Of a stretch of DNA of 64,000 bases, positions 47,680-57,265 are shown piece by piece. Below the pieces are notes generated by a model. That model made no database searches, was not told the DNA's origin, and saw only the letters and a list, made by a program, of their open reading frames with translations. Both the position numbers and the translations under genes were made by a program. Numbering within the stretch: the first letter of the stretch is position 1; each line of letters starts with the position of its first letter. This stretch comes from Alexandriicola marinus (GTDB taxonomy: Bacteria; Pseudomonadota; Alphaproteobacteria; Rhodobacterales; Rhodobacteraceae), in assembly GCF_004000435.1 (NCBI RefSeq), contig NZ_RBVZ01000005.1:62001-126000 (forward strand), given 5' to 3'.

Positions 47680-49326
47680 TCAGGTGCGGCCGAGGCGCTT
47701 GTCTTCTGCGGCAAGGTTCGGGTTGCGGCCTGAGGGAGGGCCATAGCCGCCCCCGCCGGGCGTGCGCACCCGCACGCGGTCGCCGGGACCGAGGGGGATG
47801 TCCTGCTCCTTTGACAGGTGCTCCGGCACATGAGACGTGCCGCCCCGGATCACCTCGACCTCGTTTCGGGCGCCATCGGCCCCGCCGAGCGCACCCTGCG
47901 GGCCGAAGCGTCCGTGATCCATCACAAAGCTGGCCCGGGCGTTGCCGCGCCGCAGTTCCAACTCGTAGTCGAGGCCCAGGCCCCCGCGATGGGTGCCCGC
48001 GCCGCCCGATCCCTCGCGCAGCGCATACCGGTGATAGAGAACGGGAAAGTTCTGCTCCATGATCTCGACCGGGGGCGCCTTCGAGATGCCGATGGTCGAA
48101 CAGCCGTTCGCGATCCCATCGCCCGAGGCGGACCCGCCGTAGCCGCCACCCGAAAGCTGATACATCACGTAATCGCGCCCCGTTTCGGGGTCGTGTCCGC
48201 CAAGGGCAAAGTTGCCCGACGTGCCGGCAGGCGCGGCAGTCACGCGGTCGGGCAGGGCCTCGACAAGAGCTGCGAAGACCGCCTCGGCGATGCGCTGGCT
48301 GACCTCGGCGGCGCAGCCCGAGACGGGCCGGGGGTAGTGTGCGTCAAGGAAGGTGCCTGTGGGCCGGATCACCTCCAGCGGGGCGAAGGCGCCCGCGCTG
48401 ATCGGGACCTCGGGGAAGATGTGACGCATGGCGAGGTAGACCGACGACAGCGTCGTGGCGAGAACCGAATTCATCGGCCCCATGCAGGGCGGGCTCGATC
48501 CCGCGAAATCGAACCGCAGATGGCCGGGCGTCTTTTCGATCGTCAGGCGGATCGCGAGCGGTTCGTTGACGACCCCGTCGCTGTCGATCCAGGCGGTTGA
48601 GCCATAGATGCCGTCCGCGATCTCGTTGATCAGCGCGCGCATCTGCGCCTCGGCCCGCAGGCGCAACTCGGCGATTGCCGCGCGCACCACGTCATCGCCG
48701 TAGCGGTCGAGCAGGACATCAAGACGCGTGGCCCCCACCTCGAGTGCGGCGGCCTGTGCCTTGACGTCGCCGATGCGCTGGTCGGCCACGCGGATGTTGG
48801 AACAGATGATCGAATAGATCTCGTCGTCCATCACCCCTTGCTTGAAAAGCCGCACCGGTGGCAGGCGAAGCCCCTCCTGTTCCACAGAAGTGGCGGAGGC
48901 GGAAAAGCCGCCGGGCACAGCGCCGCCGGTGTCGGGCCAGTGCCCGGTATTCGACAACCAGCAGAAGATTTCGCCGTCCCGGTAGAACGGCCGGGCAAAG
49001 CGCACGTCCATCAGATGCGTGCCACCCAGATAGGGATCGTTGACGATATAGATATCACCGGGCCGCGGGGCCGGGGTCATCCCTTGGGCGATCCGCTCGA
49101 TCAGGACGCGGGTGGAATATTGCATCGTCCCCACGAAGACGGGCAGTCCGCCCGCGCCCTGCGCGATCAGCGCGCCGTCGGTGGCCGAATATATCCCGTC
49201 GGAGCGGTCGTTCGCCTCGGCGATCACGGGAGAGAAGGCGGCGCGCGAAAAGCTCAGGTCCATCTCGTCACAGACCTGCTGCAGCCCGGCCTGGATGACC
49301 GACAGCGTGATCGGATCGATCGTCAT
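47680..49326 (-). CDS. hydantoinase B/oxoprolinase family protein
   Basis: This 548-residue beta-type subunit of ATP-dependent hydantoinase/5-oxoprolinase/acetone carboxylase-like enzymes has FFVGTMQYSTR-like segments, YIVNDPYLGGTHLMDV, and the C-terminal LPGGGGYGPPSGR-type end (RVRTPGGGGYGPPSG). It is encoded after hyuA with a 4-base overlap, so the two form a complex. The pair hydrolyses a cyclic amide or activates a lactam with ATP; the substrate is open. Confidence 0.93.
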   Translation of the reverse strand: MTIDPITLSVIQAGLQQVCDEMDLSFSRAAFSPVIAEANDRSDGIYSATDGALIAQGAGGLPVFVGTMQYSTRVLIERIAQGMTPAPRPGDIYIVNDPYLGGTHLMDVRFARPFYRDGEIFCWLSNTGHWPDTGGAVPGGFSASATSVEQEGLRLPPVRLFKQGVMDDEIYSIICSNIRVADQRIGDVKAQAAALEVGATRLDVLLDRYGDDVVRAAIAELRLRAEAQMRALINEIADGIYGSTAWIDSDGVVNEPLAIRLTIEKTPGHLRFDFAGSSPPCMGPMNSVLATTLSSVYLAMRHIFPEVPISAGAFAPLEVIRPTGTFLDAHYPRPVSGCAAEVSQRIAEAVFAALVEALPDRVTAAPAGTSGNFALGGHDPETGRDYVMYQLSGGGYGGSASGDGIANGCSTIGISKAPPVEIMEQNFPVLYHRYALREGSGGAGTHRGGLGLDYELELRRGNARASFVMDHGRFGPQGALGGADGARNEVEVIRGGTSHVPEHLSKEQDIPLGPGDRVRVRTPGGGGYGPPSGRNPNLAAEDKRLGRT

Positions 49327-51371
49327 GGTCCTGCGCCCCCGATGTGGATGAAAAGGTTGTCTTCGGTTGCCGTTTCGGCCCGGTCACCCGGCGGGATCAG
49401 GATCGTGGTGTCGAATTGTTCGATCACCGCCGGCCCGTCGATCCGGGCCACCTCTGGCAGGTGGTCGCGCAGATAGACCGGGGTGTCGTGGGCCACGCCG
49501 TCAAAGATCACGGGCCGCGTCCGGGCGGGCGTGAGCGATGCGCTTCGACCGGCCGGGTCGATCAGTTTGTCCAGATCGACGGCGCGGCTGATCCCGATGA
49601 CAGAGCAGTTGAGGTTCACCACCCGCGCCCGGATCGTATCGAGCGCGACGCGGAACCGATCGAAATAGACCGCCTCGAACCGCGCTTGCAGCGTCTCGCG
49701 GTCAGGGCAGGGGTCGGTCAGCGGCACGCGGACGACATGGCTTTGGCCGATGAACTGCATATCAACGCTCAGATCGTGGCGGATCTCGGTCACCTCGACC
49801 GTTTCATGGCCGAGCGCGGCCTCGCCCGCGGCGATCTGATCGGCAAAGATGGCGTGCAGGTCGTCGATCTCGACCGTGTCGAGCGGCTGGTTCACCGTGC
49901 GCACGAAATCATGCCTGAGGTCGGCCACGACGCATCCCAGCGCATTGGTCAGGCCGGGCCGGGCCGGGATCAGGACCCGCGGTACGCCCAATTCGCGGGC
50001 AAGGGCGGCCGCGTGCAGCGGACCGGCGCCGCCGAAGGCGAAAAGCGCGAAGTCGCGCGGATCGGCCCCGAGCGACAGGGACACCATGCGGATCGCACCT
50101 GCCATCTTGGCATTGGCGACCCGGATCACGGCCTCTGCCGCGGCCTCGGCCGTCAGGCCAAGCGGCGCGCCAAGCGCGCGGGCAAATATCCCTGCCACGT
50201 CGGCCCGGCTGACGCCGCCCGCCACGCTGTTGAGCCGCCCCGGATCGAGCCGCCCCAGCAGCAGGTTGGCATCGGAAATCGTGGGCGCCGTGCCGCCCTG
50301 GCCATAGCAGATCGGCCCCGGGTCCGCGCCTGCGCTTTCTGGGCCGATCTCCAGAAGCCCCGAGGGCAGAACCTTCGCGATCGAGCCGCCGCCCGCGCCG
50401 ACCGTGCGCACATCGACCATCGGCACATGGATCGGCATCGCGTATTCGACCTCGATCTCGTTCGACACAGGCGGCGTGCCGTCGCGGATCAGGGCGACAT
50501 CGGTCGAGGTGCCGCCCATGTCATAGGTCAGAAGGTTGGGCTCTGCGGCGCGGCGGCCGGTATAGGCGGCGGCCATGACGCCAGAGGCCGGCCCTGACAT
50601 CACGGTCTTCGCCGCCTCCCGCGCCACGAGCCGGGACGAGACCATGCCGCCATTGCCGTTCATCACCAGAACGTCGCCTTGATAGCCCCGGCCCGACAGC
50701 TCGTCGCGCAATCGCGCCACGTAGCGCTCGAGCAGGGGCTGGACCGAGGCGTTGACGGCGGCTGTCACCCCGCGTTCGAATTCGCGGCTTTCCGACAGAA
50801 GGTCATGGCCCAGCGTGATGTAATCATTGGGCCAGATGTCGCGCAGGATTTCGCCCGCGCGGCGTTCGTGCGCGGGGTTGGCATAAGCATGCAGGAAATG
50901 GACGACGACCGCTTCGCATCCCGCCTCGATCAGCGCGCGACCGGCGCGGGCCACCGCATCTTCGTCGAGCGGGGTGACGATCTCGCCCTGCGCATCCATC
51001 CGCTCGGGCACCTCGAGGCGCAGGTCGCGGGGGATCACCGGCACGAACCGGCCCGTCATGCCGTAGGCCTGCGGACGGGTCCGGCGGCCCAGTTCCAGCA
51101 CGTCGCGGAACCCCATCGTGGTGATCAGACCGGTGCGCGACAGCTTGCGTTCAAGGACCGCGTTCGTCGTCGTTGTCGTGCCGTGAACGATCAGGCCCAG
51201 CGTCGACAGATCGACGCCCGCATCGTCAAGCGCGGACAGCACGCCAAAGGCCTGATTGTCGAGCGTGGTCGGCGTCTTGGCGATGCGGATCGCGCCGGTC
51301 GCGGGGTCGACCATCACCAGATCGGTGAAGGTTCCGCCCACATCGACGCCAACGATTCCGCCGCTTGCCAC
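49323..51371 (-). CDS. hydantoinase A/oxoprolinase family protein
   Basis: This 682-residue alpha-type subunit with the actin-like ATPase fold has GVDVGGTFTDLVMVD at residues 6-20, DMGGTSTDVALI, and GAGGGSIAKVLPSGLLEIGPESAGADPGPICYGQGG in the middle. Together with hyuB it would open a lactam or imide ring with ATP. The start is GTG at 51371. The element TTGTATACCAA lies 22 bases upstream of the start in the promoter region shared with the divergent membrane-protein gene. Confidence 0.93.
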   Translation of the reverse strand: MASGGIVGVDVGGTFTDLVMVDPATGAIRIAKTPTTLDNQAFGVLSALDDAGVDLSTLGLIVHGTTTTTNAVLERKLSRTGLITTMGFRDVLELGRRTRPQAYGMTGRFVPVIPRDLRLEVPERMDAQGEIVTPLDEDAVARAGRALIEAGCEAVVVHFLHAYANPAHERRAGEILRDIWPNDYITLGHDLLSESREFERGVTAAVNASVQPLLERYVARLRDELSGRGYQGDVLVMNGNGGMVSSRLVAREAAKTVMSGPASGVMAAAYTGRRAAEPNLLTYDMGGTSTDVALIRDGTPPVSNEIEVEYAMPIHVPMVDVRTVGAGGGSIAKVLPSGLLEIGPESAGADPGPICYGQGGTAPTISDANLLLGRLDPGRLNSVAGGVSRADVAGIFARALGAPLGLTAEAAAEAVIRVANAKMAGAIRMVSLSLGADPRDFALFAFGGAGPLHAAALARELGVPRVLIPARPGLTNALGCVVADLRHDFVRTVNQPLDTVEIDDLHAIFADQIAAGEAALGHETVEVTEIRHDLSVDMQFIGQSHVVRVPLTDPCPDRETLQARFEAVYFDRFRVALDTIRARVVNLNCSVIGISRAVDLDKLIDPAGRSASLTPARTRPVIFDGVAHDTPVYLRDHLPEVARIDGPAVIEQFDTTILIPPGDRAETATEDNLFIHIGGAGP

Positions 51372-51392
51372 ATCCGCCCCGCAGGATATTGT

Positions 51393-51403
51393 TTGTATAC
51401 CAA
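51393..51403. promoter_or_regulatory. putative MarR-type operator, site 1
   Basis: TTGTATACCAA lies between the divergent hyuA and FedA-like genes, embedded in the larger inverted repeat TATTG-(9)-CAATA. The same 11-mer recurs in the MarR/hydroxylase divergent promoter at 58436. Its position near both start codons suits repression of both directions. Confidence 0.55.
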
Positions 51404-51457
51404 TAGGATCCTGTCGGCGGTGATCCTGTCAACCGACAATGGAGCGAGGGCGATCGG

Positions 51458-52825
51458 ATGATCCGGCTGATGCTGAGCATGATGGCCCTGTCGCTGATCC
51501 CGGGCGCGGGCTGGGCCCATACCTCCGAGGGTGGCTTTGTCCTGCTGTTGCCGACCGAGGTCTATCGCGGGGCAGGGGTGGCGGTGGTGACACTGACGGT
51601 CCTCGCGGTCTTTGCCCTGCCGCACCGACTGGTGCGGGGCCTGTTCACATGGCGGCCCTTCGCGGGTCTGCGAGGCGAGAACCTTGCCGAGATCACGAGC
51701 CTCACGTCGCTGGCACTGATGATCTTTGCGATCTGGATCGGCTTTACCGGGTCGCGCGATCCGTTGTCGAACATCATGCCGCTGAGCTTTTACACGCTGG
51801 GCTGGATCGCGCTTGTCAGCCTGTCCGGTGTGCTGGGCAATGTCTGGGGCTGGCTGAACCCGTGGACCGGGCTTTACCGCGTGGCCGGGTCGCCGCGCCC
51901 GCTCCTGCGTCTGCCGGCTGATCTGGGGCTTTGGCCGGCGGTCGCGATGCTGGTCGGGTTCGGCGCCTATATCCTGGCCGGTGTCGCCCCCGAGGATCCC
52001 GACAGGCTCGCCATGATCGTGGCAATCTACTGGGCGGTGATCATGATGGGGCTGGTTCTGTTCGGACCCGCGTTCCTGCGCAGTTTCGAACTGGGCCATG
52101 CGATCATGGCCAGCTATGGCGCGCTGGCTGCGGTGCGGATCGGTGCGCCGGGCGGGATCGGTGGTCCGGGCTGGCGCATCCTCGAGGGGATGCCGCGGGC
52201 TGCGGGCCTCTTTGCGCTGACGCTGCTGGCCATGGGGAGTTTCGACGGGCTGAACGAAACATTCTGGTGGTTGGGCCGGATCGGGGTGAACCCGCTGGAG
52301 TTTCCCGGCCGATCCGCCGTGATCTTCGAGACGCTGTTCGGCCTCGCGGCCTCGGTTCTGGGGCTATGGGCGGTCTTCGCGGTGACCGTCTGGCTGGGTC
52401 TCGCGCTGGCAGGGCAGAGGGCGCATTTTGCACTCGCCTTCGACAGGCTGGCGCTGGGGGTTCTGCCGATCGCGCTGGTTTATCACGCGGCGCATTACCT
52501 GACGGCGTTTCTGGTCAATATCCAGTACACGATCGCCGCGATCAGCGACCCGTTCAACCGCGGCGCCGATCTTCTGGGAATCGACCCCTTTCGCGTCACC
52601 ACCGGATTTTTCAACAATATCGACACGGTTCGCGTGATCTGGCTGACGCAGGCCGTGCTGATCGTGGGCGGGCATGTCTGGTCCATCGTTCTGTCTCACC
52701 GGATCGCGCTCGATCTTGCGCCCGGGGGGCGGAGGGCCGGGCTTCTCACCCTGCCGCTCTCGGTCTTCATGATCGCCTATACGTTCCTCGGATTGTGGCT
52801 TCTGGCGGCGCCGCGCGGCGCGTGA
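51458..52825 (+). CDS. multi-pass membrane protein resembling FedA
   Basis: This 455-residue protein has a signal-like first helix and about 11 further predicted membrane segments. The segments VWGWLNPWTGLYR and HAAHYLTAFLVNIQYTI are similar to those of the FedA (fenitrothion hydrolase)-type family of membrane proteins, most of which have no known substrate. It is encoded directly before a Tat-exported binding protein and divergent from hyuA, so a role in uptake or in hydrolysis at the membrane is possible. The family assignment is moderate. Confidence 0.55.
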   Translation: MIRLMLSMMALSLIPGAGWAHTSEGGFVLLLPTEVYRGAGVAVVTLTVLAVFALPHRLVRGLFTWRPFAGLRGENLAEITSLTSLALMIFAIWIGFTGSRDPLSNIMPLSFYTLGWIALVSLSGVLGNVWGWLNPWTGLYRVAGSPRPLLRLPADLGLWPAVAMLVGFGAYILAGVAPEDPDRLAMIVAIYWAVIMMGLVLFGPAFLRSFELGHAIMASYGALAAVRIGAPGGIGGPGWRILEGMPRAAGLFALTLLAMGSFDGLNETFWWLGRIGVNPLEFPGRSAVIFETLFGLAASVLGLWAVFAVTVWLGLALAGQRAHFALAFDRLALGVLPIALVYHAAHYLTAFLVNIQYTIAAISDPFNRGADLLGIDPFRVTTGFFNNIDTVRVIWLTQAVLIVGGHVWSIVLSHRIALDLAPGGRRAGLLTLPLSVFMIAYTFLGLWLLAAPRGA

Positions 52826-52846
52826 TCGGAGATTTTGCTGGACAGA

Positions 52847-52860
52847 TTGCTTGTACGCAA
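52847..52860. promoter_or_regulatory. degenerate relative of the putative operator, site 3
   Basis: TTGCTTGTACGCAA resembles GCTTGTATACCAAC of site 2 and has its own TTGC/GCAA symmetry. It lies about 60 bases upstream of the binding-protein gene. Similarity is partial, so the call is weak. Confidence 0.3.
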
Positions 52861-52918
52861 CCGAAACTGGAGTGCACAAAGGCTCGCGCAGAGGCCGCCG
52901 CAACCGGGGAGACACAAG

Positions 52919-54199
52919 ATGTCCAAGCTGATCCAGCCCAATCGCAGAACCGTTCTGAAAGGCGCGGCCGCTGGCGGCCTTCTGGCCGCAACCCCGCTGG
53001 CCGGGCGTTTCGCGCAGGCGCAGTCCTCCGCGCCGATCCGGATCGGCTTTCAGCAGCACATCACGGGCGTGGGTGCGGCCTATGGCCGGTGGTATGGCCG
53101 CACGACTGAGGCCGCCGTCAAGGCAATCAACGATGCGGGCGGGATCAACGGCCGCCCCTTAGAGATCATCGCCGAGGATGACGGGACCGATGCCCGCCGC
53201 GGGGCTGAGGTCGTCGAGAAATTCGTCAACCAGCACGATTGCGACGTGGCCTTCGGCACGCTGTTCTCGCATGTGGTGATCGGGTCAGCCCCGGCGGCAG
53301 GCGAGCTGAAGATGCCCTATTTCGTGGTTTCCGAAGGCCATCACGTGGCCTCGGGCATGCTGAACCGCTACACGCTTCAGCCCGGGATCACGGATGTCAA
53401 AAGCCAGGTTCAGGCCATGGCACCCTTCATCTCGGAGAACCTCGGCAAGAAGGTCACGATGATCTTCCCCGATTTCGCCTTCGGCCACGATCACCGCGAT
53501 TACTTCACCTCCGCGATCGAGACGGCGGGTGGCGAGGTTCTGGAACATATCGCGATCCCGCCGACCGAGACCTCGTTCACCCGGTATTTCCCGGCGATCC
53601 CGCGTGACACCGAAGTGATCTACCACGTGATGGTGGGTCCCGCCGTTCTGACCTTCGTCAAGGAATTGGGCGAGTTCTTCGGCCCCTCCGCGCCGCCCAT
53701 GTTCGGCTTTATCGACAGCCTCGAGGCCGTCGATCTGAACTCTCCGGGCCTCGAGTTCCTCGAAGGCAGCTATTTCTGGGAGGGCAACCCGCGCTATGCG
53801 CAGGCCGACCAGTCGCCCTATGACGCGAATTTCCGTGCCGCCGTCGGCGTCGACGAGAACGGCGCCTCGGTCAGCGATCCGTCGGACGTGTCGACCTATG
53901 CCCATATGTTCGGCTGCTGGGAGACGCTCTACATCATCAAGGACGCGATGGAGGCTTCGGGCTATCAGGGCCCCGGGGACCGCGCCGCCCTTGTCGAGGC
54001 GGTCGAGGCCATGACCGACATGCCGCATTCCAACGAACACCCGCAGGGGCCGAAGATCTTCAACGGCAGGACGCATCAGGCCTTTGGCGTGCAATACATC
54101 ACGCAGGTGCAGGACGGGCGTCTGAACCTCGTCCACGAGACGAGCATCGAGGACACCTTCTATCCTGACGAGGTCGATTACACGACCCAGAGCCTGTGA
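52919..54199 (+). CDS. branched-chain-type ABC transporter substrate-binding protein, Tat-exported
   Basis: This 426-residue periplasmic binding protein of the Leu/Ile/Val-urea (HAAT) family has a twin-arginine signal NRRTVLKG with R9 and R10 and a cleavage region near AQAQSS. The mature protein starts APIRIGFQQHITGVGAAYGRWYGRTTEAAVKAIN. It leads a complete LivHMGF-type set. HAAT systems also import aromatic and heterocyclic compounds, so the ligand need not be an amino acid. GGGGAGACACAAG precedes the ATG. Confidence 0.93.
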   Translation: MSKLIQPNRRTVLKGAAAGGLLAATPLAGRFAQAQSSAPIRIGFQQHITGVGAAYGRWYGRTTEAAVKAINDAGGINGRPLEIIAEDDGTDARRGAEVVEKFVNQHDCDVAFGTLFSHVVIGSAPAAGELKMPYFVVSEGHHVASGMLNRYTLQPGITDVKSQVQAMAPFISENLGKKVTMIFPDFAFGHDHRDYFTSAIETAGGEVLEHIAIPPTETSFTRYFPAIPRDTEVIYHVMVGPAVLTFVKELGEFFGPSAPPMFGFIDSLEAVDLNSPGLEFLEGSYFWEGNPRYAQADQSPYDANFRAAVGVDENGASVSDPSDVSTYAHMFGCWETLYIIKDAMEASGYQGPGDRAALVEAVEAMTDMPHSNEHPQGPKIFNGRTHQAFGVQYITQVQDGRLNLVHETSIEDTFYPDEVDYTTQSL

Positions 54200-54209
54200 C
54201 GGTTCGTCG

Positions 54210-54695
54210 ATGACGACGCCCGAAGACAGACTAGCGGCACTCGGGCTCGAGCTGCCGCCCCCGATGATGGCGCCGCCCGGCGTGCGTCTGCCCTTCGCCT
54301 TCATCAATGTCAGGGAGGGACGGGCGCTGATATCGGGCCATCCCGGCACGGGCCCGGATGGCAATATCAGCGGCCCCCACGGCGTCGTCGGTCAGGACAT
54401 GTCGACCAGGGAGGCCATGGACGAGGCCCGGGGCGTCGGGCTGTCGATCCTGTCGAACTTCAAGGCGGAGATCGGGGACTTGTCCCGCGTGACCGGCTGG
54501 GTCCGCGTTTTCGGCATGGTGAATTCCGCGCCGGGCTATACCGAGCAGCATGTGGTCCTGAACGGGATGAGCGATCTGATCATCGATGTGTTCGGACCCG
54601 AGATCGGGCGTCATGCGCGCTCCGCCATCGGGGTGGCCGGGTTGCCGATGGGCTTGGCCATGGAAATCGAGGGAGAGGTCCTGATCGCGCCCTGA
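54210..54695 (+). CDS. RidA family protein
   Basis: This 161-residue YjgF/YER057c/UK114 family protein has GVRLPFAFINVREGRALISGHPG, LSRVTGWVRVFGMVNSAPGY and ARSAIGVAGLPMGLAMEIEGEVLI. The conserved arginine that stabilises the substrate carboxylate corresponds to R in HARSAIG. RidA proteins hydrolyse reactive enamines and imines. It lies between the binding protein and permeases of the transporter, so it probably serves the same catabolic pathway. Confidence 0.9.
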   Translation: MTTPEDRLAALGLELPPPMMAPPGVRLPFAFINVREGRALISGHPGTGPDGNISGPHGVVGQDMSTREAMDEARGVGLSILSNFKAEIGDLSRVTGWVRVFGMVNSAPGYTEQHVVLNGMSDLIIDVFGPEIGRHARSAIGVAGLPMGLAMEIEGEVLIAP

Positions 54696-54720
54696 CGGGC
54701 CGGTTGCGTCACAATCGAAC

Positions 54721-55647
54721 ATGGAATTCGGACCTCACCTGATCCTCGCTATCCTCGAAGGAGCGGTTGGCGCAGCGGTTCTGGCGCTGACCGCGCTGGG
54801 GCTGAGCCTCGTGTTCGGCATCATGCGGGTGGTCAACGTGGCGCATGGCGAGTTCTTCATGCTTGGGGCCATCGTGGCGTGGTGGGTCGCGACATCCATC
54901 GCGGGCCATCCGGCGCTGGGCTTCGTGGCGGCGGCGGTTGTCGCGCCGCTGGTCGCGGGGGGCGTGGCCGTGTTGGGCGACAGGCTGGTTCTCAAACGCG
55001 TGCACTATGATCCCGAGGCCACGATCGTAGCCACGATCGGCATCCTCTACATCATTCAGCAGCTTGCGCTGATGACCTATGGCCCCGAGGCGCGGCCGGT
55101 CGAGCCGCCGTTCAATTCCCGCATTGCGCTCCCGTGGTTCGAATTCGGCGAGACCGGGTTCGAGATCTATTACCCTTGGGGCTTTGGCACCACGACCTAC
55201 AAGCTTTTCGTGATCGGGGCGGCCGCGGTGATCCTCGTGGGGTTCTGGCTGTTCCTGTCACGGTCGCGCATCGGGCTTGTCATGCGGGCGACCCAGCTTG
55301 ACCGGGAAATGGCCACCGCCTTCGGCATCCCGGTCTCGCGGGTCTACAGCCTTGTCTTTGGCCTTGGTGCGGCGCTGGCGGCACTGGCGGCGGTGCTGAT
55401 CGTGCCGATACAGCAGGCGCATTACCTGATGGGCGGCGATCCGCTTCTGCTCAGTTTCATCGTCGTGATCATCGGCGGGTTGGGCTCGATCCGCGGCACC
55501 ATAGTGGCGGCCGTGCTGATCGGCCTGTCCGACGGGATCATCTCGGTCTTCTTCTCGCCCACGCTGGCCAAGATCATTGCGACGCTTCTGGTGGCGCTGG
55601 TTCTGGTGTTCCGCCCGCAGGGGCTGTTCGGAAAGAAACCGGCATGA
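54721..55647 (+). CDS. livH: branched-chain-type ABC transporter permease LivH
   Basis: This 308-residue inner-membrane permease with about eight helices has FGIMRVVNVAHGEFFMLGA and the conserved cytoplasmic loop ATQLDREMATAFGIPVSRVYSLVFGLGAALA. It forms a heterodimer with the LivM-type permease. Its stop overlaps the next ATG by 4 bases. Confidence 0.93.
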   Translation: MEFGPHLILAILEGAVGAAVLALTALGLSLVFGIMRVVNVAHGEFFMLGAIVAWWVATSIAGHPALGFVAAAVVAPLVAGGVAVLGDRLVLKRVHYDPEATIVATIGILYIIQQLALMTYGPEARPVEPPFNSRIALPWFEFGETGFEIYYPWGFGTTTYKLFVIGAAAVILVGFWLFLSRSRIGLVMRATQLDREMATAFGIPVSRVYSLVFGLGAALAALAAVLIVPIQQAHYLMGGDPLLLSFIVVIIGGLGSIRGTIVAAVLIGLSDGIISVFFSPTLAKIIATLLVALVLVFRPQGLFGKKPA

Positions 55648-56576
55648 AGGTGCTGGGCCTTCACCTTGGACTTCTGGCCCTCCTGGCGGTGCTGGGCATG
55701 ATCCTGCCGGCCTATCACCAGGGGAACCTGTCGCGGATCATGGTGCTGGCGACCTATGCGGTCGGCTACAACGTCATGTTCGGCTATACCGGGCTTCTCA
55801 GCCTCGGGCATGCGATGTTCTTTGGGGCAGGGATGTATGGTCTGGGACTTGCGATGCAGCATGGCGGCGTGGGCGCGGTTCCGGCCTTCGGGATCGGACT
55901 TGTCTCTGCTGCAGTGCTATCGGCGGTGGTGGCCGTTCTTGCGCTGCGCACGATCGGGGTGGCCTTCATGATCGTCACGCTGATGTTCAGTCAGGCGGCG
56001 TTTCTCAGCGCGCTCTACTTCGGCGAATGGACCCGGGGCGACGAAGGCTTTGTTCTTGCCCAGCAGATCCGGCGGGTGGGCGAGGTGGACCTGTCGAACC
56101 CCGTCACCCGCTATTATGCGGCACTCCTGCTGTTTTCGGTCGCGCTTCTGCTGACGATGCGGATGACGCAGGTCCGGTTCGGCCATGTTCTTGTCGCCGT
56201 GCGCGAGAACGAGGAACGCACCCGGATGCTGGGCTATTCGGTCTGGTCGCACAAGTTCTGGGCGGTTGTGATCTCGGGCACGATCTCAGGCGCGGCGGGC
56301 GCGGCCTATGCGCTCTTGTTCGGCTATGTGGGGGCCAGCTTCGTTTCGGTTCCCTATTCGATCTTTCCGCTGCTTTGGGTTCTTCTGGGTGGGGCGGGCA
56401 CGACGATAGGGCCCTTCGTGGGCACGCTCTTCATGTTCTACCTGATCGATTATCTCAGCGGGCTGACCACGGCCTACATGCTGGTGGTCGGCATCGTGCT
56501 GGTCCTGCTAACGCTGTTCGCGCGGGCCGGGCTGATGGGCGAGATCCGGAAACGGTGGGTGCCATGGCTGCCGTGA
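55644..56576 (+). CDS. livM: branched-chain-type ABC transporter permease LivM
   Basis: This 310-residue permease has TGLLSLGHAMFFGAGMYG and the coupling loop RENEERTRMLGYSVWSHKFWAVVISG. About ten membrane helices are predicted. It overlaps livH and livG, which indicates coupled translation. Confidence 0.93.
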   Translation: MKVLGLHLGLLALLAVLGMILPAYHQGNLSRIMVLATYAVGYNVMFGYTGLLSLGHAMFFGAGMYGLGLAMQHGGVGAVPAFGIGLVSAAVLSAVVAVLALRTIGVAFMIVTLMFSQAAFLSALYFGEWTRGDEGFVLAQQIRRVGEVDLSNPVTRYYAALLLFSVALLLTMRMTQVRFGHVLVAVRENEERTRMLGYSVWSHKFWAVVISGTISGAAGAAYALLFGYVGASFVSVPYSIFPLLWVLLGGAGTTIGPFVGTLFMFYLIDYLSGLTTAYMLVVGIVLVLLTLFARAGLMGEIRKRWVPWLP

Positions 56577-57265
56577 CGATCCTCGAAACAAAGGGGCTGC
56601 ACCGCGAATTCGGCGGTCTGACCGCCGTGGATCGCGTTGATTTCACCATGACGCAGGGCGAGGTTCATGCCCTGATCGGCCCCAATGGGGCGGGCAAAAG
56701 CACCTTTGTCGGCATGGTCTCGGGCCGGATTTGGGCAAGCGGCGGGCGCGTCATCTTCGACGGGCAGGACATCACGGCACGGCCCGCCCATGCGCGCATC
56801 CGGATGGGGATGGCCTATACGTTCCAGATCACCGCGATCTATGCCCGCCTCAGCCTGTTCGAGAATATCGCCCTCGCACTTGGCGAACGTTCGCGACCGC
56901 GGGTGCAGGAGGCGCTCGATCATGTGGGCCTGACCGAGCGGATGGACGAGATCGCGGGCGATCTGAGTTACGGGCATCAGCGCCTTCTGGAAATCGCGAT
57001 GGGCGTGGCGCAGGCACCGCGGCTCCTGATCCTCGACGAGCCGACGCAGGGGCTGGCGGAATCCGAGATCGAGGGTTTCAACGCGCTTATCCGCAGGCTC
57101 GCCGGCGAGACCTCGATCCTGCTGATCGAGCACAACATGAATGTCGTCATGGCGCTGGCCGACCGGATCACCGTGCTTGATACGGGCCGCATCCTTGCCA
57201 CCGGCGCCCCCGACGAGATCCACGCCGATCCCCATGTGCAGGAGGCCTATCTGGGAACCGGATGA
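56564..57265 (+). CDS. livG: branched-chain-type ABC transporter ATPase LivG
   Basis: This 233-residue ATPase has Walker A GPNGAGKST near residue 41, signature LSYGHQRLLEIA, and Walker B LILDEPTQGL. The ATG at 56564 gives MAAVTILETKGLHREFGG and overlaps livM; a GTG at 56573 would give a product three residues shorter. It pairs with LivF. Confidence 0.93.
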   Translation: MAAVTILETKGLHREFGGLTAVDRVDFTMTQGEVHALIGPNGAGKSTFVGMVSGRIWASGGRVIFDGQDITARPAHARIRMGMAYTFQITAIYARLSLFENIALALGERSRPRVQEALDHVGLTERMDEIAGDLSYGHQRLLEIAMGVAQAPRLLILDEPTQGLAESEIEGFNALIRRLAGETSILLIEHNMNVVMALADRITVLDTGRILATGAPDEIHADPHVQEAYLGTG

